A DNA stretch of 64,000 nt from assembly GCA_911728435.2 (NCBI GenBank), contig OU452202.1:14177135-14241134 (forward strand). Reading direction: 5' to 3'. Of the stretch, positions 34,233 to 46,404 are shown piece after piece (the stretch's first letter is position 1; the number at the start of each line of letters is the position of its first letter). The stretch comes from Apoderus coryli (taxonomy: Eukaryota > Arthropoda > Insecta > Coleoptera > Attelabidae). Under the pieces are notes generated by a model. That model searched no databases and was not told where the DNA came from. It worked only from the letters and a program-made list of their open reading frames with translations. The position numbers and the translations under genes were made by a program.

Positions 34233-36270
34233 TACAGGGTGTCAAATGTTCAAATTTAAAATCGAAAATTTGCCATAATTCAAAAACTCCTTAAAATATT
34301 TTTTCAAATTTAGTGACCGATATGTTTTTTATTAAAGTCATATTTTGACATCAAAAATCTTTTAAAAAAATTAACCAGTGACATCCCATAGGGGGTAGTG
34401 ACACTTTTCATCCTCCTATTTATTCCAATGGCGTAAAAAATAGGAGGATGAAAAGTGTCACTACCATCATTGGAATCTTGAAACGGTAGGAGTTAAAATG
34501 TCGGTTAAATTAAAGAAAAGTTGTACAATTTAAACACCTTTTGAATGGTGTTTTCAAAAGTAAAGTTACTTTAGCCGTTTTCGAGAATTTGTGAAAAATC
34601 TATTTTTTGCAATTTTTGTTATGATTTATTTCTGATTATTTTTACAGATATTAAAAAAACTAAAAGCACTTGTTACTTTTCGAGGAGAATAAGATAGCTT
34701 TTAAAAATTTTCACTAGGACGTTTCGTTTTTGAAAACCCATCATCATCTACGTTTTTTTAAATACTGCCCTGCATTTTTTATTGCTAAATTTAAAGGCAT
34801 TTTCCATAGGTGGTATATCATACGTAATGATGTACCTAATTGTATTTTTAGCTGTTATTCAAACTTCTTCAAGAAAAATCGCCATAGTTTGGCACTTACT
34901 GACAGAATGCAGAGTAGTAAGTTGAGCAAAAATATTCTTTCGTCGTTACTCACAATTATTTATTATTATTTGCCAATTTATTTCTGTCTCGGTTTTTAAA
35001 ATTTAGTTGAAATTTTTGAACTTATTACAAGGACACCTTTTTTAGATGCATGTTTTACGCAAAATAAGTGCCAAACTATGGCGATTTTACTTGAATTATT
35101 TTATAACAGCTAAAAACACTGAAAATGTGTTTAAACCAGTGGTCGCCAACCCGTCGATCGCTAGCCACTGGTAGCTCGCGAAGAAAATTCTGGTAGCTCC
35201 CAACATATTTCGTAATCACTAAACTATAGAACAGGCGGAAGGCGGTTTTCATGGGGCCTCTTATTCTGTTAGCTGAAGCTGAAGCGCACAGTGTTGCCAA
35301 CTAATTGGTTGCCCATATTACCAGATTGTAAAACCCAAATTACCAGATTATTACTAGATATCATTCTCTTTGTACTTTGAAGCTTTTTGTGATTAAAGTC
35401 TCCATTACCAGAAATATTAAAATATTACTAATTACTAAAGTCGAATTACTATCTGGTAATGAAAACGAAAAAAAAAAAAAAGGTAGCTCATTGTACATTG
35501 TACAATTGAAAATGCTCAATACATTGAGGAGGTTGGCGACCATTGGTTTAAACCATTACGTGTGATATACCACCTATTTTTAAATTGAAAATGGCTTTAA
35601 ATTTAACAATTAAAAATCCAGGGCCGCATTTAAAAAAACAAAGTTTGTAAACGGTATTTTTTTTATCCTCAAAAAGTAACAAAGCACTTTCTAGCTTTTA
35701 ATTTTTTTATATTTGTAAAAATAATGTGAGAAATAAATAAAAACTAAAAAATAAAAAAAAATCGTTTTATAAAAAATTCTCGAAAACGGCTAAAGTTGGT
35801 TTACTAGTGGCACTTTTCATCCTCCTATTTTTTATGCCATTGGAATAAATACACGGGGTCCAAGATAAGAATGGGATAGCATTGGAGTTAAAATGTCGGT
35901 TAAATTAGAGAGAAGTTGTATAATTTAAACACCTTTTAAATGGTGTTTTCAAAAGTAAAGTAACTTTAGCCGTTTTCGAGAATTTTTGAAAAAACTATTT
36001 TTGGCAATTTTTCTTTTTATTTATTTCTGACGTTATTTTTACAGTTTTTTAAAAAACTAAAAGCACTTTCTCATTGTTACTTTTTGAGGAGAAATTTTCA
36101 CTAGAACGTTTCGTTTTTGAAAACCATCATCAACTTCGTTTTTTTAAATACGGTCCTGAATTTTTTATTGTTAAATTTAAAGCCATTCTCAATTCAAAAA
36201 TAGGTGGAATATCACACGTAATGGTTTAAAATATAATAAAAATCGCCATAGTTTGACTAAGCTGTGCTAA
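34233..36270. repeat. Chain of inverted repeats (family C complex)
   Basis: After a TACAGGGTGTC terminus at 34233, the same blocks occur in alternating orientation. TTTTCATCCTCCTATTT pairs across about 34410-34460 and recurs at 35815. The block AAAACGGCTAAAG / CTTTAGCCGTTTTCGAGAA lies at 34570, 35780 and 35950. CCACCTATTTTTAAATTG at 35570 pairs with 36195. CGCCATAGTTTGGCACTT at 34880 pairs with 35070. The 35554-36231 part alone is a hairpin with arms of about 300 bp. No coding capacity. A hAT MITE interrupts it. Confidence 0.75.
35137..35545. mobile_element. hAT MITE, 409 bp
   Basis: Ends CAGTGGTCGCCAACC and GGTTGGCGACCATTG are inverted repeats in the classic hAT form. A perfect 8-bp duplication GTTTAAAC flanks it (35129-35136 and 35546-35553). 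The interior is non-coding; a second GGTAGCTC motif near each end is shared. Confidence 0.9.
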
Positions 36271-37202
36271 TTTAGTAGACACATCTCTCAATTGTACCGG
36301 GTGTATAGATTAGAAAGGAGGCCAGCTCTATGTCGAAAACTAATCATGCTACGGTTTTAGGAATATTTTTTTTAGTAAAAGCGGGCAAGGGAAATCGCTG
36401 CAAAATAGTTTTCGTTTTATATTTGTTAATAGTTAACAATTCTATTTAGTTTCTAATTGTTTACTTTAATTTTGCATATATTTTTAAAGTACCTATGCTG
36501 TTAGAAGCACATTTATTCAGTGGGTGTATAATTTGCGACAGTCTCCTGGCTTAAGTAATAAACAATTGATTGCCTTTGTTTACGTTTGCACCAGCACTTA
36601 ACACACATTGCTGCTGAAGTGGGACATGAAAACCGCTACACCTCTCTATGCCACTGTTGTCTGGAAAAGTGAACAAACAGCAAGCTATACCGCCCTATTC
36701 TAGTCACATGAATATTTAAAGCAGATAGAAACGAGATGAATTACTCTGTTAGTGGTAATTATTCTGCCTCTATATTCCGTATCCGTTGGATCATAGAAAC
36801 AGAGTATTAACATTACCCTCTATATCAAGCCATGACTACCCTACATTTTGTTCTCTCGCAATATATTAAACGGCAATAAATTTTAGCAAAAATGACAGTT
36901 AATAGTGTTAGCCAACAATATTTTATCAATTTTTTAGGTCATGCGTTATAGTATAACTTCTGCTAGCTATCACATTATGGCATGATTCTATATGGAATAT
37001 AAAATCGAACCCTATACTGAATCTACTGCAACAATGTAATAAATTGATAAAATATTTCTCATAACCTGCACAATATTTTGTTTATAGTGTTTAATTTTTC
37101 TAAATTAAATATGTGGATACTGTTGAACCAGACCGAGGCATGGGTTGACAGACAGATGAGCGACGACTTTGGTGCTCTGACCAGTTCATAATAAGAGTGA
37201 AA
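36271..37202. other. Stretch without a gene
   Basis: No feature recognised. Confidence 0.4.
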
Positions 37203-37765
37203 CTAATTCATCCGTATCATCGACCCATGCCTCCAAACCAAACCAAATTTTTTATAGATCAAGCAAGCCGTTTCCAGTATAAAAAGACCACACAATGGTA
37301 ATATCCATAAAGTCTTAAACAGAGGCCTACAAGTCTCTCTGTTAGTTTTACCACAAACAAATCCTACTGCACTCTTCTGCAAAACAAAGACAGAGCTGAA
37401 CAGGTACTGACTGCAGCATCCCCAGAAAGCAATCCCATAACGCAGATGACTCGCCACAAGAGCAAAATATGCTAGCCTTGCAGTTTCCACTCCCAGTTCT
37501 TTGCCTATAACTCTAACGGCGTAACACCCTCTGGCTAGTTTCTGTCTTAAGGCCAATATATAGTCATGAAATTTTAACTTATTGTCTATCACTAGTCCAA
37601 GAAATTTGTTAGAGTTGCTTATCTCCAATGGTTCATCCCGAATACCCATCTGCCCCGCACACTTAAAGCATATCTACTAATTTAGTCTTGCTTACATTTA
37701 GGGACAGAAGGTTTGAGTCACACCAGCTCTTAATCACCACCAGGTCCTCTGTTCCTATTGTACCC
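37203..37765 (-). pseudogene. Non-LTR reverse transcriptase fragment (Jockey/CR1-like)
   Basis: Minus-strand frames read VIKSWCDSNLLSLNVSKTK (37740-37680), then after a stop and frameshift KFLGLVIDNKLKFHDYI, LARGCYAVRVIGKELG and SHLRYGIAFWG to 37203. This is the thumb region that follows the palm in Jockey- or CR1-like LINE polymerases (the N-x-x-K-T, F-L-G, L-x-Y-x-x-x-W pattern). The palm, endonuclease and 3' end are absent. Confidence 0.75.
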
Positions 37766-38489
37766 TTATCACACGGCTAAAGCGATTGCAACCAAAAACT
37801 AATTGATTGATCCTAGGACTCTCCCAAACTCACACTTAGCTCAATTGGTTAAAGCGTTTAGGCGCTATCGTGCACAAAATTATATCTACGCAGACACAAA
37901 TTCCTTTTATACCTATCATTGTTGAGGTTTACGAGTCGTGATGAAAATCCTGAACACAATTCGAAATATTGAATGTGACGATTTGAAGTTGATTTTTTTG
38001 AAAATATCGTTCTCTCCACTCTCGCTTTGGTTCTTCTTAGATGTGCGGCCCAGGTAAGCTTTAGGTCTAGAATGAATCACAAAACATACCCTTTTAGAAT
38101 ACGAACTGCAATGTTAACAATTGGAAGTAAAAGAAGCGCCATCTATTGATGTGTCGCATACTCATAAATTAGTTTTGGCGGGAAATTTAAAATAATATTA
38201 GTGAGGAATATTTCAAATAAATTTTAATAGTAACATATTATGGTTCAACTATTAATTGTAGTTTTTCAAAAAATTATTCAAACGAGATATTGTTCAAAAT
38301 ATTTTTGAAAAACTACAAAAAATGTTGCGCCATTATATGTTACACGACAAAACATTAATGGGATCGAAAAAAAAACAATTATTATTATAATACATTTATT
38401 ATTAAAATAGAAACGCACAATTAGCAATATTATTTTACATTTTAATTTAGTCAAAAAGTAGGTAGTAGGTACACAATAAAGTTTATAAT
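37766..38489. other. Stretch without a gene
   Basis: No gene recognised. A tRNA A-box-like TTAGCTCAATTGG at about 37835 has no matching B box. Confidence 0.4.
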
Positions 38490-39042
38490 TTAAAAACATA
38501 AATAAAATATCAGGCAGCTTGGACTAGTTACGTTCTTGGAATATTCTTTCGATGTGCTAGGGCTCGGCATGTCATCGATGACCATGGGGTAACTTATACT
38601 AGGGTCACCGACGGATTCCTTTGATGTGGTAGGTCCAGTACTTATGTCTATGTCACAAGTAGAGGGTTCCAATTTTCTTCGTTATGGACCAGGTGCCTCC
38701 TCTATAAATTCAATTATTTCATAAAAACATGTACCACTTTTAATAGAGGTGCGTGGTTTTCTTACCTGTATTAAGATGTAATATTGGTGTTGCATTCCAT
38801 TTAAGGTCTCTTCGACACCCAAACTGTAAATCATCCGGAACAAAATGTTTCGCACACACTAGATAACTTTTAAGTGGTTTATCAAAGGGAATGTTAAATA
38901 AACGGGGGTTGTTTAGATTTGCCAACCACTTTATTAGCATTTCTGGTTCTTTATTAGGGTTCGGAAATCGGAAAAAACTACCATTCTTAGTCTCACAGTT
39001 GGGAACACAACATTTTTTTTGCCGGCCGAACTTCTCGAACAA
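38490..39042 (-). pseudogene. THAP zinc-finger protein gene, two exons with an in-frame stop
   Basis: Exon 1 (39042-38766) encodes a complete THAP domain: C-C-V-P-N-C at residues 11-16, FFRFPNP, the conserved W about residue 39, then YLVCAKHF (C-x2-H pair) and FVPDD, ending at a GTAAGA donor. Exon 2 starts at 38701 after TTTATAG and continues the frame, but TAA at 38684-38682 falls seven codons in. Beyond it the frame stays open to 38490 with Ser/Pro/Thr-rich sequence (STSKE, DMPSPSTSKE). THAP domains bind DNA as zinc-coordinated monomers. With the stop it would give about a 99-residue protein; it may be a recent pseudogene or a transposon-derived copy. Confidence 0.6.
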
Positions 39043-39131
39043 AAAGAGCCATAATAATTAAAATAGCACACACTGAACGCAATTTTTATGCACAATTTAC
39101 AACTAAACAAACTTTTAAACAAGACTCGCAC

Positions 39132-40995
39132 TCTTTTTTCAAACTCTTAACGCAAAAAATCATATTAAGACTTGAAATTATGCCACACCCTTTTGTGGAA
39201 AATACGACTATAACATATGTTTTGTGGGTATAAAATAGGGGGATGTTTAAAAAAAAATTTTTTTTGGCGGCACCTAGCGATAGGAAGTCAAACTAAGCGT
39301 AGTAGAATAGACAGTTTTCTTCACTTTTCGTTTGCAGCGCCTCTCGTGACTGGCCGCATAGTTAAAAACAGTGTTCCAGTCTCTGCCATTTAAGTTAATC
39401 TTCTAAGGGGGTATGTTTTGTGGAATGAATGAAAATACTTTACCTCTGCGGACATTCGTACGATTTCACCTTGAAAGTACAGTGGTCCTGCCCCCTCTGT
39501 TTTACTAGGGATCATACTATTTTAGATATGTTCATCAATACAGTTACAAGTGTGCGCAGCAAGCAAATTGAAACTTACTTTCATAATGCAGGATGTCCTG
39601 CATATTCAAAAAAATCGGTTGTGTCACACCAAAACAAAAATACCCACTAAAAGTGGTATGCACCTACAAAATTCTACAGAAACATGCGATGTTGGTAAGA
39701 AAAGAGATGTACCTGAGGAAGGCTAATAAGCCGAAACGTTGTACTTTTGACATCGAATAAAAATATTTCAAATGAAAAAAAAAATTTGTTTATAAAATAT
39801 AATCTTAAATCCCAAGAAAGAAAAAGAATAAAAAAATACATTTTTTTTATTCTTTTTCTAGGTTCAAGAAAAATACAATACTAAAAAACAATAATTTTGT
39901 AACAAAGCCCAAAAATTGGAATATTTGCATGTTAATTTTCTATAAAGAGTCTTTAACGAATCCACCAACAATGAAAGAATCTTTGGTTTAAAAATTATTT
40001 TGTTCTTATCGAAAAGTCAAGACGATCTAGAAAAATCTCGGCGCTGCTAATTATTATTTCCTTACCAAAACTATCAAATAGCAAATAGGAGAAACGGTAT
40101 ACATGAAGACAAATTAAAATTGTTAATTGGCGCAAAGGATCAACTAAAGGATACTAATAGTGAAATTGAAATGGAATATAGAGGGACGTAAGTATTTAGT
40201 GGTGTCACTGCACACTCGGTCAGCATATCAACATATCTGTAAGAATTGCTTTCATTAACGAAGTGATTGATCTCCGTAGATCTTGTTATTTTCTAATTAT
40301 TATGAATATTCAAGATTTATCGCGATCTCAATCGAAATAAAAACAAAAATAGAGCCTCAAAATGCTGAAAACCGCATATCAAAAAATGGTGCCGTTTGTA
40401 AAAACTTCTTAGTTTAATAATACGTGCACCTTTTGGAATCATCATAGTAGGAGCCACAAAATGTAATTATTTTTTGAATATTTTATTTATTTGACTAACT
40501 GAAATTGACGTAATAACATTTAAAGGTAATAGGATAATAATAGGTAACCATAGTAATTCATAAAATGTATACACTTAATATTATTAAAATTTTATTTTAA
40601 TCAATATGATATTATTGTGTATTCCATTTTGTTGTTTTCACAATGCTTGTATAGTTGTATAGGAAAAAATATAGCATAGGGAATGAAAATAAGCATATAT
40701 ATGCATGTATATACAGGCTGTCCCACCGGGAACCAAATCCATCTGTATATAGAAAAGTATAAATAATTGATAACATCAATTAATTTTATTTACGGGTTTT
40801 TCACAATGAAGTTTGAAGATTCCCATGATAATCAAATTCTGAGCATCTCTGATATGTATAAAATTAGTACCATGCTGGGCATAAACCTTTGAGAATTCAC
40901 TCTGCTAATCCTGACTGTTGGATGATTCAACTTTGCGACGGAACATTTTGACCCTCAATATCTACAAAAAATTATTTTAAGGGTCTAAATTATTA
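39132..40995. other. Stretch without a recognised gene
   Basis: Contains a CTGAGGA-stem-GAAAC hairpin at 39713-39737 followed by an AATAAAAATATTT tail, probably a retroelement 3' end, and a TACAGGCTGTCCC terminus at about 40713. No exon. Confidence 0.4.
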
Positions 40996-41300
40996 TTATT
41001 ATTTATTATTATTATTTATTTATTAATCTACGGACAAAGTCCATTATTACAACATGTACAAAACAATAGCATACAACATAATACAGAAATTATAAAACTT
41101 ACATAACTCTAGACTATCCATTACAATTGAACTTAATAAAAAAAAAACCAGCAATTGCGCGACATACAACAGCTCGCAGGACTCCAACGCTCGCTGATGT
41201 TAAGGAATTAATGAATGCTAAATCAACAAGAATCGTTAAAATAGTAAACTAAGCTAGCTTAGGAGTCTTGTTCTCATTATCACTATCAGATTGTGCGTTC
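40996..41300 (-). repeat. Probable LINE 3' tail
   Basis: On the minus strand, ATGGACTTTGTCCGTAGATT is followed by (TAA)n-type repeats, the look of a LINE 3' end. No coding motif. Confidence 0.35.
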
Positions 41301-42984
41301 ATTATCTGACTTTCACTCAGTTTCAAACTATATAAGGTACGTACGCTTTTATACTAAGGCACACCTAACTTGCGACACCCGAAAAAAATATATAAAAAAA
41401 CTTCTTTGAGAATGTCTTATTGTGATAGCATTGTGTGAGGCCTGAATTATATATCGGAACCACCAACAGTGTCAATATATATTTATCAAATTTATTATAA
41501 ATTAGTTTAAGAAAAAACGAGGGGCCTTATTTGGCACTACTGGCCCAAATAAGGCCCCAATAGTGTTTCTAGTTTTAAAAATATTTACAAGTTTGTTCAG
41601 AAACTTTATTGGGAGAAAAATCCAGATAAATGTTCCAAAATTAGTCATTTTCAGATCACGACCTTCTTCGGCAGGACCAACGCATTCCTCGTGCACATAT
41701 CTCAGACACACTGAGCAAAGTCATATCCATTATCTTATCCTGGTCACATAAATATCAATACCACCTAGGCCTTCTTTGGAACATTCAAGAGGGCGTTTTT
41801 AGGACCGTTGAGCATCACATGTTTTTCAGGTTATGTTTTTTATTTTTCTTTTATATTTAAATTTGTAAGAAAATATATTTATACTATCTAAATCTACATA
41901 CTTTAGGGCCAAGATCTAGTTATTGTACTTACTTTTTCTTTATTCACGGACACAATATATTAACATGCAAAAGGTTTAATATTAACGCGGTTTAAATAAA
42001 AGACTTTAACCATACGTCAAGCAGCTTGGCTGCAAACCTTGTGTTGATGGTGGCCTGCAATACTGGGCTCTTATTCTTCCTCGTTCTGTGTAAAATTTGG
42101 GTAATAATAATGACTAGATTACAATAAGACCTGCCTTGTTTGGAACCGGACCTTGTATGATCTAAGACAAGAAACTTCTACACAATATTGCTTGCTGCAA
42201 CAGCTCAACAGCTCCTCTGCATCCGAGAGGTTTACAGAGGAAGCTTTATATTTTGTTACTCTTTTTGCAATTGACAGGATTGAAATTGCAATTAAAAAAT
42301 TCGCTTTCAAATCTATTTTACACTAAGAAAACAAAAATAATGTTGAAATAAATATTTTGTTATTTAATGCATCTCCATTATATATGTAGGTATCTGCTAG
42401 AATAATAATTGTTAACGTATTTAACCTAGTTTTCAATTTATGATGCATAAAATCAATGAGATGCACAAAGCTAAAATAAATAATTAATCTAAATCTACAT
42501 AATTATGGTAATTCTAAAATATTATTCCTTGATAATTTTGTTTTCATTTCTGAAGAAATAATACACCATGGCGCTGCTACGGAAAAGTAGTCGTTAAAAT
42601 TTATTAGAAATCTGGAAATTTTAGAGCGACGACGTATGATATTGGAAATAATATACGCACGGTTAATAAAAACGATTCACAGGTCTTTTCAAGTGTGTAG
42701 TACTGTGTGGCAAAGGAATCTGTAACAGCGATAGGAATTCGGACAAAAAAATCCGATATTGTCAAATATAACTACAAAAAAGCACTAGTTCTAGGCATAA
42801 GAAGTAGTATTAATTTGAAAATGGATTTTTCACAATCACAAATAATAATAATGAAAAAGCTCAACATTTTTAAGTGGTTGTTAGTTTTATTAGCTGGAGA
42901 CTATTAGTTTCATGAATTTTTTTTTTAATTTCACCAGAAATACTTGTTTTTGGTCATTTCATACATAAATAGGTAGTTTAAAAG
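41301..42984. other. Stretch without a recognised gene
   Basis: A minus-strand CxxYVHEECVG piece near 41690 hints at a decayed zinc-binding transposon protein but is too short to assign. Nothing else recognised. Confidence 0.35.
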
Positions 42985-44541
42985 AAATGTCTGTCTGTCT
43001 GTATCCACGAAAACGCAAAAACCGCTTAACAGATTTAAACCAAATTTGGTACAAAAATACAATTGGACATGGCAAGGAGCTCATTAGATTTTGGGAAACA
43101 TTGAGCGTAGGCAAGGGGTTTAAAAGAGGGTTCAAAAATTAAAAAAATTCATAGCTCTTAACCTTATCCAAAATACACAATACAATGCATAATTTTTTAC
43201 GCATTTAATTGAATATATCCTAAAATATTGAACATAAAATATTAGACCATATTGGCGTTCAAAAATAGTGTAAAATGGGGTAAAAAAGATTTAAAAAAAA
43301 CATCTTTCGTAAACATAGCAGAAATATTAACTAGTTTTGATAGAATATAACGTATAAATTGTGTCATAACTTACTTTCATAGGCGTCCGTAAATAGTGGA
43401 AAAGAGGTCAAAACATAAAAAATATATACTTCCTAAACTTATTCGAAATATGGAATAATTTTTCATAGTTGTGATACAATATAAGCTAAAAAATATTCCA
43501 TAAAAGAATTGGTTCACACAGGCGTTCGAAAATAGTCTAAAAAAAGGGTCAAAAACGAAAAAAAAAACGTTTAATTGGCTAATTATATATAGCTTTGATA
43601 TAAGATAACCTACAAAATGCAGCATAAAATTTTTATTTATATAGGCGTTCGTAAATAGTTGAAAAGGGGATAAAAAAATAAATAATTAAAATGTAGTTTT
43701 TTTTTATTTAACTAGTTGAATTGGTGTTATAAATACACGACAAAAATTAATGTATCATAGGCGTCCGTCAAAATTCTATTGAAGGTCCAGAAAAAATTCG
43801 TGATAACTCAAAAACCACTTAACGGATTTTAACCATATTTGGTACGAAAATACTACAGGATATTTATAGATGGCGATTAACATTGAGCATAGGCAAGGGG
43901 TTTAAAAGAGGGTTCAAAAATTAAAAAAATCATAGTTCTTAAACTTACCCGAAATGTTGTTTAATTAAATATAACCTAAATTATTTAACCTACACAATTA
44001 GAACACATTGGCATACGAATAAAGTGTAAAATGGAGTAAAAAGGTTAGCAAAAAACGTACCTACTTTTTAAAAATAGCAGAAATACTGACTAGTTATTTA
44101 TAGCTTTGATCGAATATAACCTATAAAATGTGTTATAAATAACTTGGTTTCATAGGCATTCGTAAATAGTGTAAAAGCGGTCAAAATAAAAAAATATATA
44201 CTTCCTAAGCTTATTCGAAATACGGAATGATTTTTCATAGTTGTAATAGAATATAACCTAAAAAATGTTTCATAAATGAACTGGTTCACACAGGCGTTCG
44301 AAAATAGTGTAAAAAAGTGTTATAAACGAAAAAAATATATATCTTAAATATAACAGAAAAATTGGCTAATTATATAGCTTTGATATGCTACAATATGCAG
44401 CATAACAATCTTGTTTACATAGGCGTTCGAAAATAGTCGAAAAGGAGGCAAAATAAATTTTATAATAAAAAAAATCAACTATTTTGCGTACAAGAACTTG
44501 GCCTAGACGATCTGAAATATAAAATATGTACGTATAAATAC
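42985..44541 (+). repeat. Repeat family B, copy 2
   Basis: Starts with GTCTGTCTGTCTGTATCCACG and an AACAGATTTAAACCAAATTTG segment, then about 115-bp modules (CAYAGGCGTTCG at about 43252, 43380, 43522, 43643, 43762, 44152, 44293 and 44420). A second AACGGATTTTAACCATATTTG segment at 43815 begins a second superunit of about 750 bp. It ends with the same ACAAGAACTTGGCCTAGA...GTATAAATA tail as copy 1. No coding capacity. Confidence 0.65.
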
Positions 44542-44580
44542 TGAGTCGATCATATGCCAGTGCTTAGACCTTGGATATTG

Positions 44581-44970
44581 TCATGTCTTCCTAAACTTGC
44601 CTTTTTGTCTACAAAATATGTTTGTAACGGCAAATCCGACACCATGGATACGGGGTTGATTGTAGTTTTTTCCTTTCCAAAAGAAAGTATAGCAACCACC
44701 ATGTTCTTTCAATTGACCTTCAACTGATCTTCTGGTTTCACTTAATGCAGCAATGTCAATGGTAAATCGGTGTAGTTCACGGGCTATAATTGCCATACGT
44801 CGTTCTGGTCTATTACTGGTGTTAGTATCCATGAGTGTTGTGACGTTCCATGTCGCAAAGTTCAAACGTAAAAACTGTATTATTATTTCGACCGCAAATG
44901 GTGCTTATCCAGATGGGCGGATTGGCGGAATGGCTCGATGGGGGGTGAGCAGAGTGGACCCAAAAAAGCA
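44581..44970 (-). pseudogene. RTE-like element 5' fragment with endonuclease start
   Basis: The minus-strand frame begins LNFATWNVTTLMDTN (N of FATWNV is a catalytic-site residue of the APE-type endonuclease) and continues IIARELHRFTIDIAALSETR (E of SETR is the metal-binding glutamate), then YTFFWKGKN and RIHGVGFAV. It stops at about residue 94 of roughly 1000. The first about 100 bp (44970-44870) is 5' UTR. Only the N-terminal third of the endonuclease remains, so this copy lost its 3' side, unlike the other RTE pieces here. Confidence 0.8.
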
Positions 44971-45380
44971 CTAATCAGTCACAAGTGCAGGAAATAATAT
45001 TCAAAAATTAAAATAATATCTATTATGTTAAAAAAAACAAATTTTTACTGAAATCATAGATACTTTTCTGATCTTATACCTTGACACACACCCAAATGAA
45101 TGCATGCCTATTTTAACATTTGTCTAGCTTAACACCTACCTAACTTCAAACTTTGGAAGGTGCTTTGAGATAATACCTCACAAAAAATCCTTCTGCATGT
45201 GCAAATACACTAGAATTATTACTATTTAAAATATTTAAATTTATATAGAGAATTCTGAAAAATATAAATAAATTCATTAGCACCTTGTAGTGAAATTCTA
45301 TATACATGGAATTCTAAATACAATAGTTAGGATCATATTATAACTATAGAAAGCAATAAATAATATCACTAAATGTACAT

Positions 45381-45584
45381 CTACAAAAGAGAAAAAAAGC
45401 GCAATATATTTAAGATTAGCTTATTTAGCAACCATATACTAATTTTACTATGTTGACTCTTTAAATATATCATCATTTGGTATTGGTTTAACACGTAGTC
45501 ATCGCTATAGTTTATATCGGTAATTCTGTAACGTGGTTTCAGTCGCAACTGTTCCATGATTCTGCGGATATTTTGTAAAGAGAT
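45381..45584 (-). CDS. Unidentified exon-like coding stretch
   Basis: Following a TTTAATTTTAG acceptor (45586-45585 AG), a minus-strand frame reads ISLQNIRRIMEQLRLKPRYR, ITDINYSDDYVLNQYQMMIY and a more hydrophobic end to TAG at 45381. The first 40 residues look like real protein (balanced charge, no low complexity), and the region is free of recognised repeats. It could be a terminal exon. I recognise no family and find no partner exon. Confidence 0.3.
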   Translation of the reverse strand: MSLQNIRRIMEQLRLKPRYRITDINYSDDYVLNQYQMMIYLKSQHSKISIWLLNKLILNILRFFSLL

Positions 45585-46404
45585 CTAAAATTAAATAACG
45601 AAATTGTTGGTCTTTTTGTGTTTGTGTGAAAATATTTATTAAGACAATTTGCTAAACCTTATGTTATCTACAAAAATGGTGTTTGAATTCCAATTAAAAT
45701 AAAAGTCATCTTAAAATTTGTAAGTATATTTATATATAATTCTTTTAAATATTTTTTGACTAATATTCAAACGTTTTTCATATATCACAGAGTGATTATG
45801 ATTTGTTTAAAAAAATAATAGGCTGTTTCGGATTGGTAATTAATTTTTTTATTGTGCTGGTGTTCACTTATGTTATTCTTCAATCCTTAAAAAGTAAAAT
45901 GCATTGAAAAAGTTGAATTTGTTGAATATCTGGCATCTTCATTTAATTTCTGGTTTAGTGACATTAATTATTATTTATTTGGACCATTTTTATTCTACTA
46001 AGAATAAATGAAGGGGCATACCTACTGCCGTTTGCACGAAGAAGAAGAGTTGCGCCCGCTTCTTGAAGATGATCATATATGGGTGGGAACTGTGGCCGCT
46101 ATACTTAGAAGAAATAAAGTTAAATTATTTTGCTTTAATTATAATAAAAAAAATACGGCACATATACAGGGTGTTGAAATTGAAAAAAAAATCCGTTTTT
46201 TGCGAATATCTCCGGAACCGTCTATCGTACAGAAGACAGCTTTTGTAAGTATTTTCTACTGATAATAAGCTATGTCTCGTGCAAGAATTTTTTTTAATTC
46301 ATAATTGGTGAAGATTTTAAAGGGGTAGTGGGTGTTTTTCTCCCCAATTTCTACGCCACTGGAAAAAGTACGGTTTAAGATACCCATTTGAAACGCCAAT
46401 TTTT

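Noticed and set aside
37830..37900. tRNA A-box-like TTAGCTCAATTGGTTAAAGCG
   Set aside because: No B box, anticodon stem or acceptor pairing follows within tRNA distance.
41502..41711. Minus-strand CLRYVHEECVG frame as a zinc-finger exon
   Set aside because: Only one short motif is recognisable and no flanking splice or domain context supports a gene.
46008..46262. Plus-strand frame RLHEEEELRPLLEDD
   Set aside because: It runs straight into the mariner-like terminus at 46165, and the acidic start comes from a GAAGAAGAAGAG repeat, which resembles an RTE tail.
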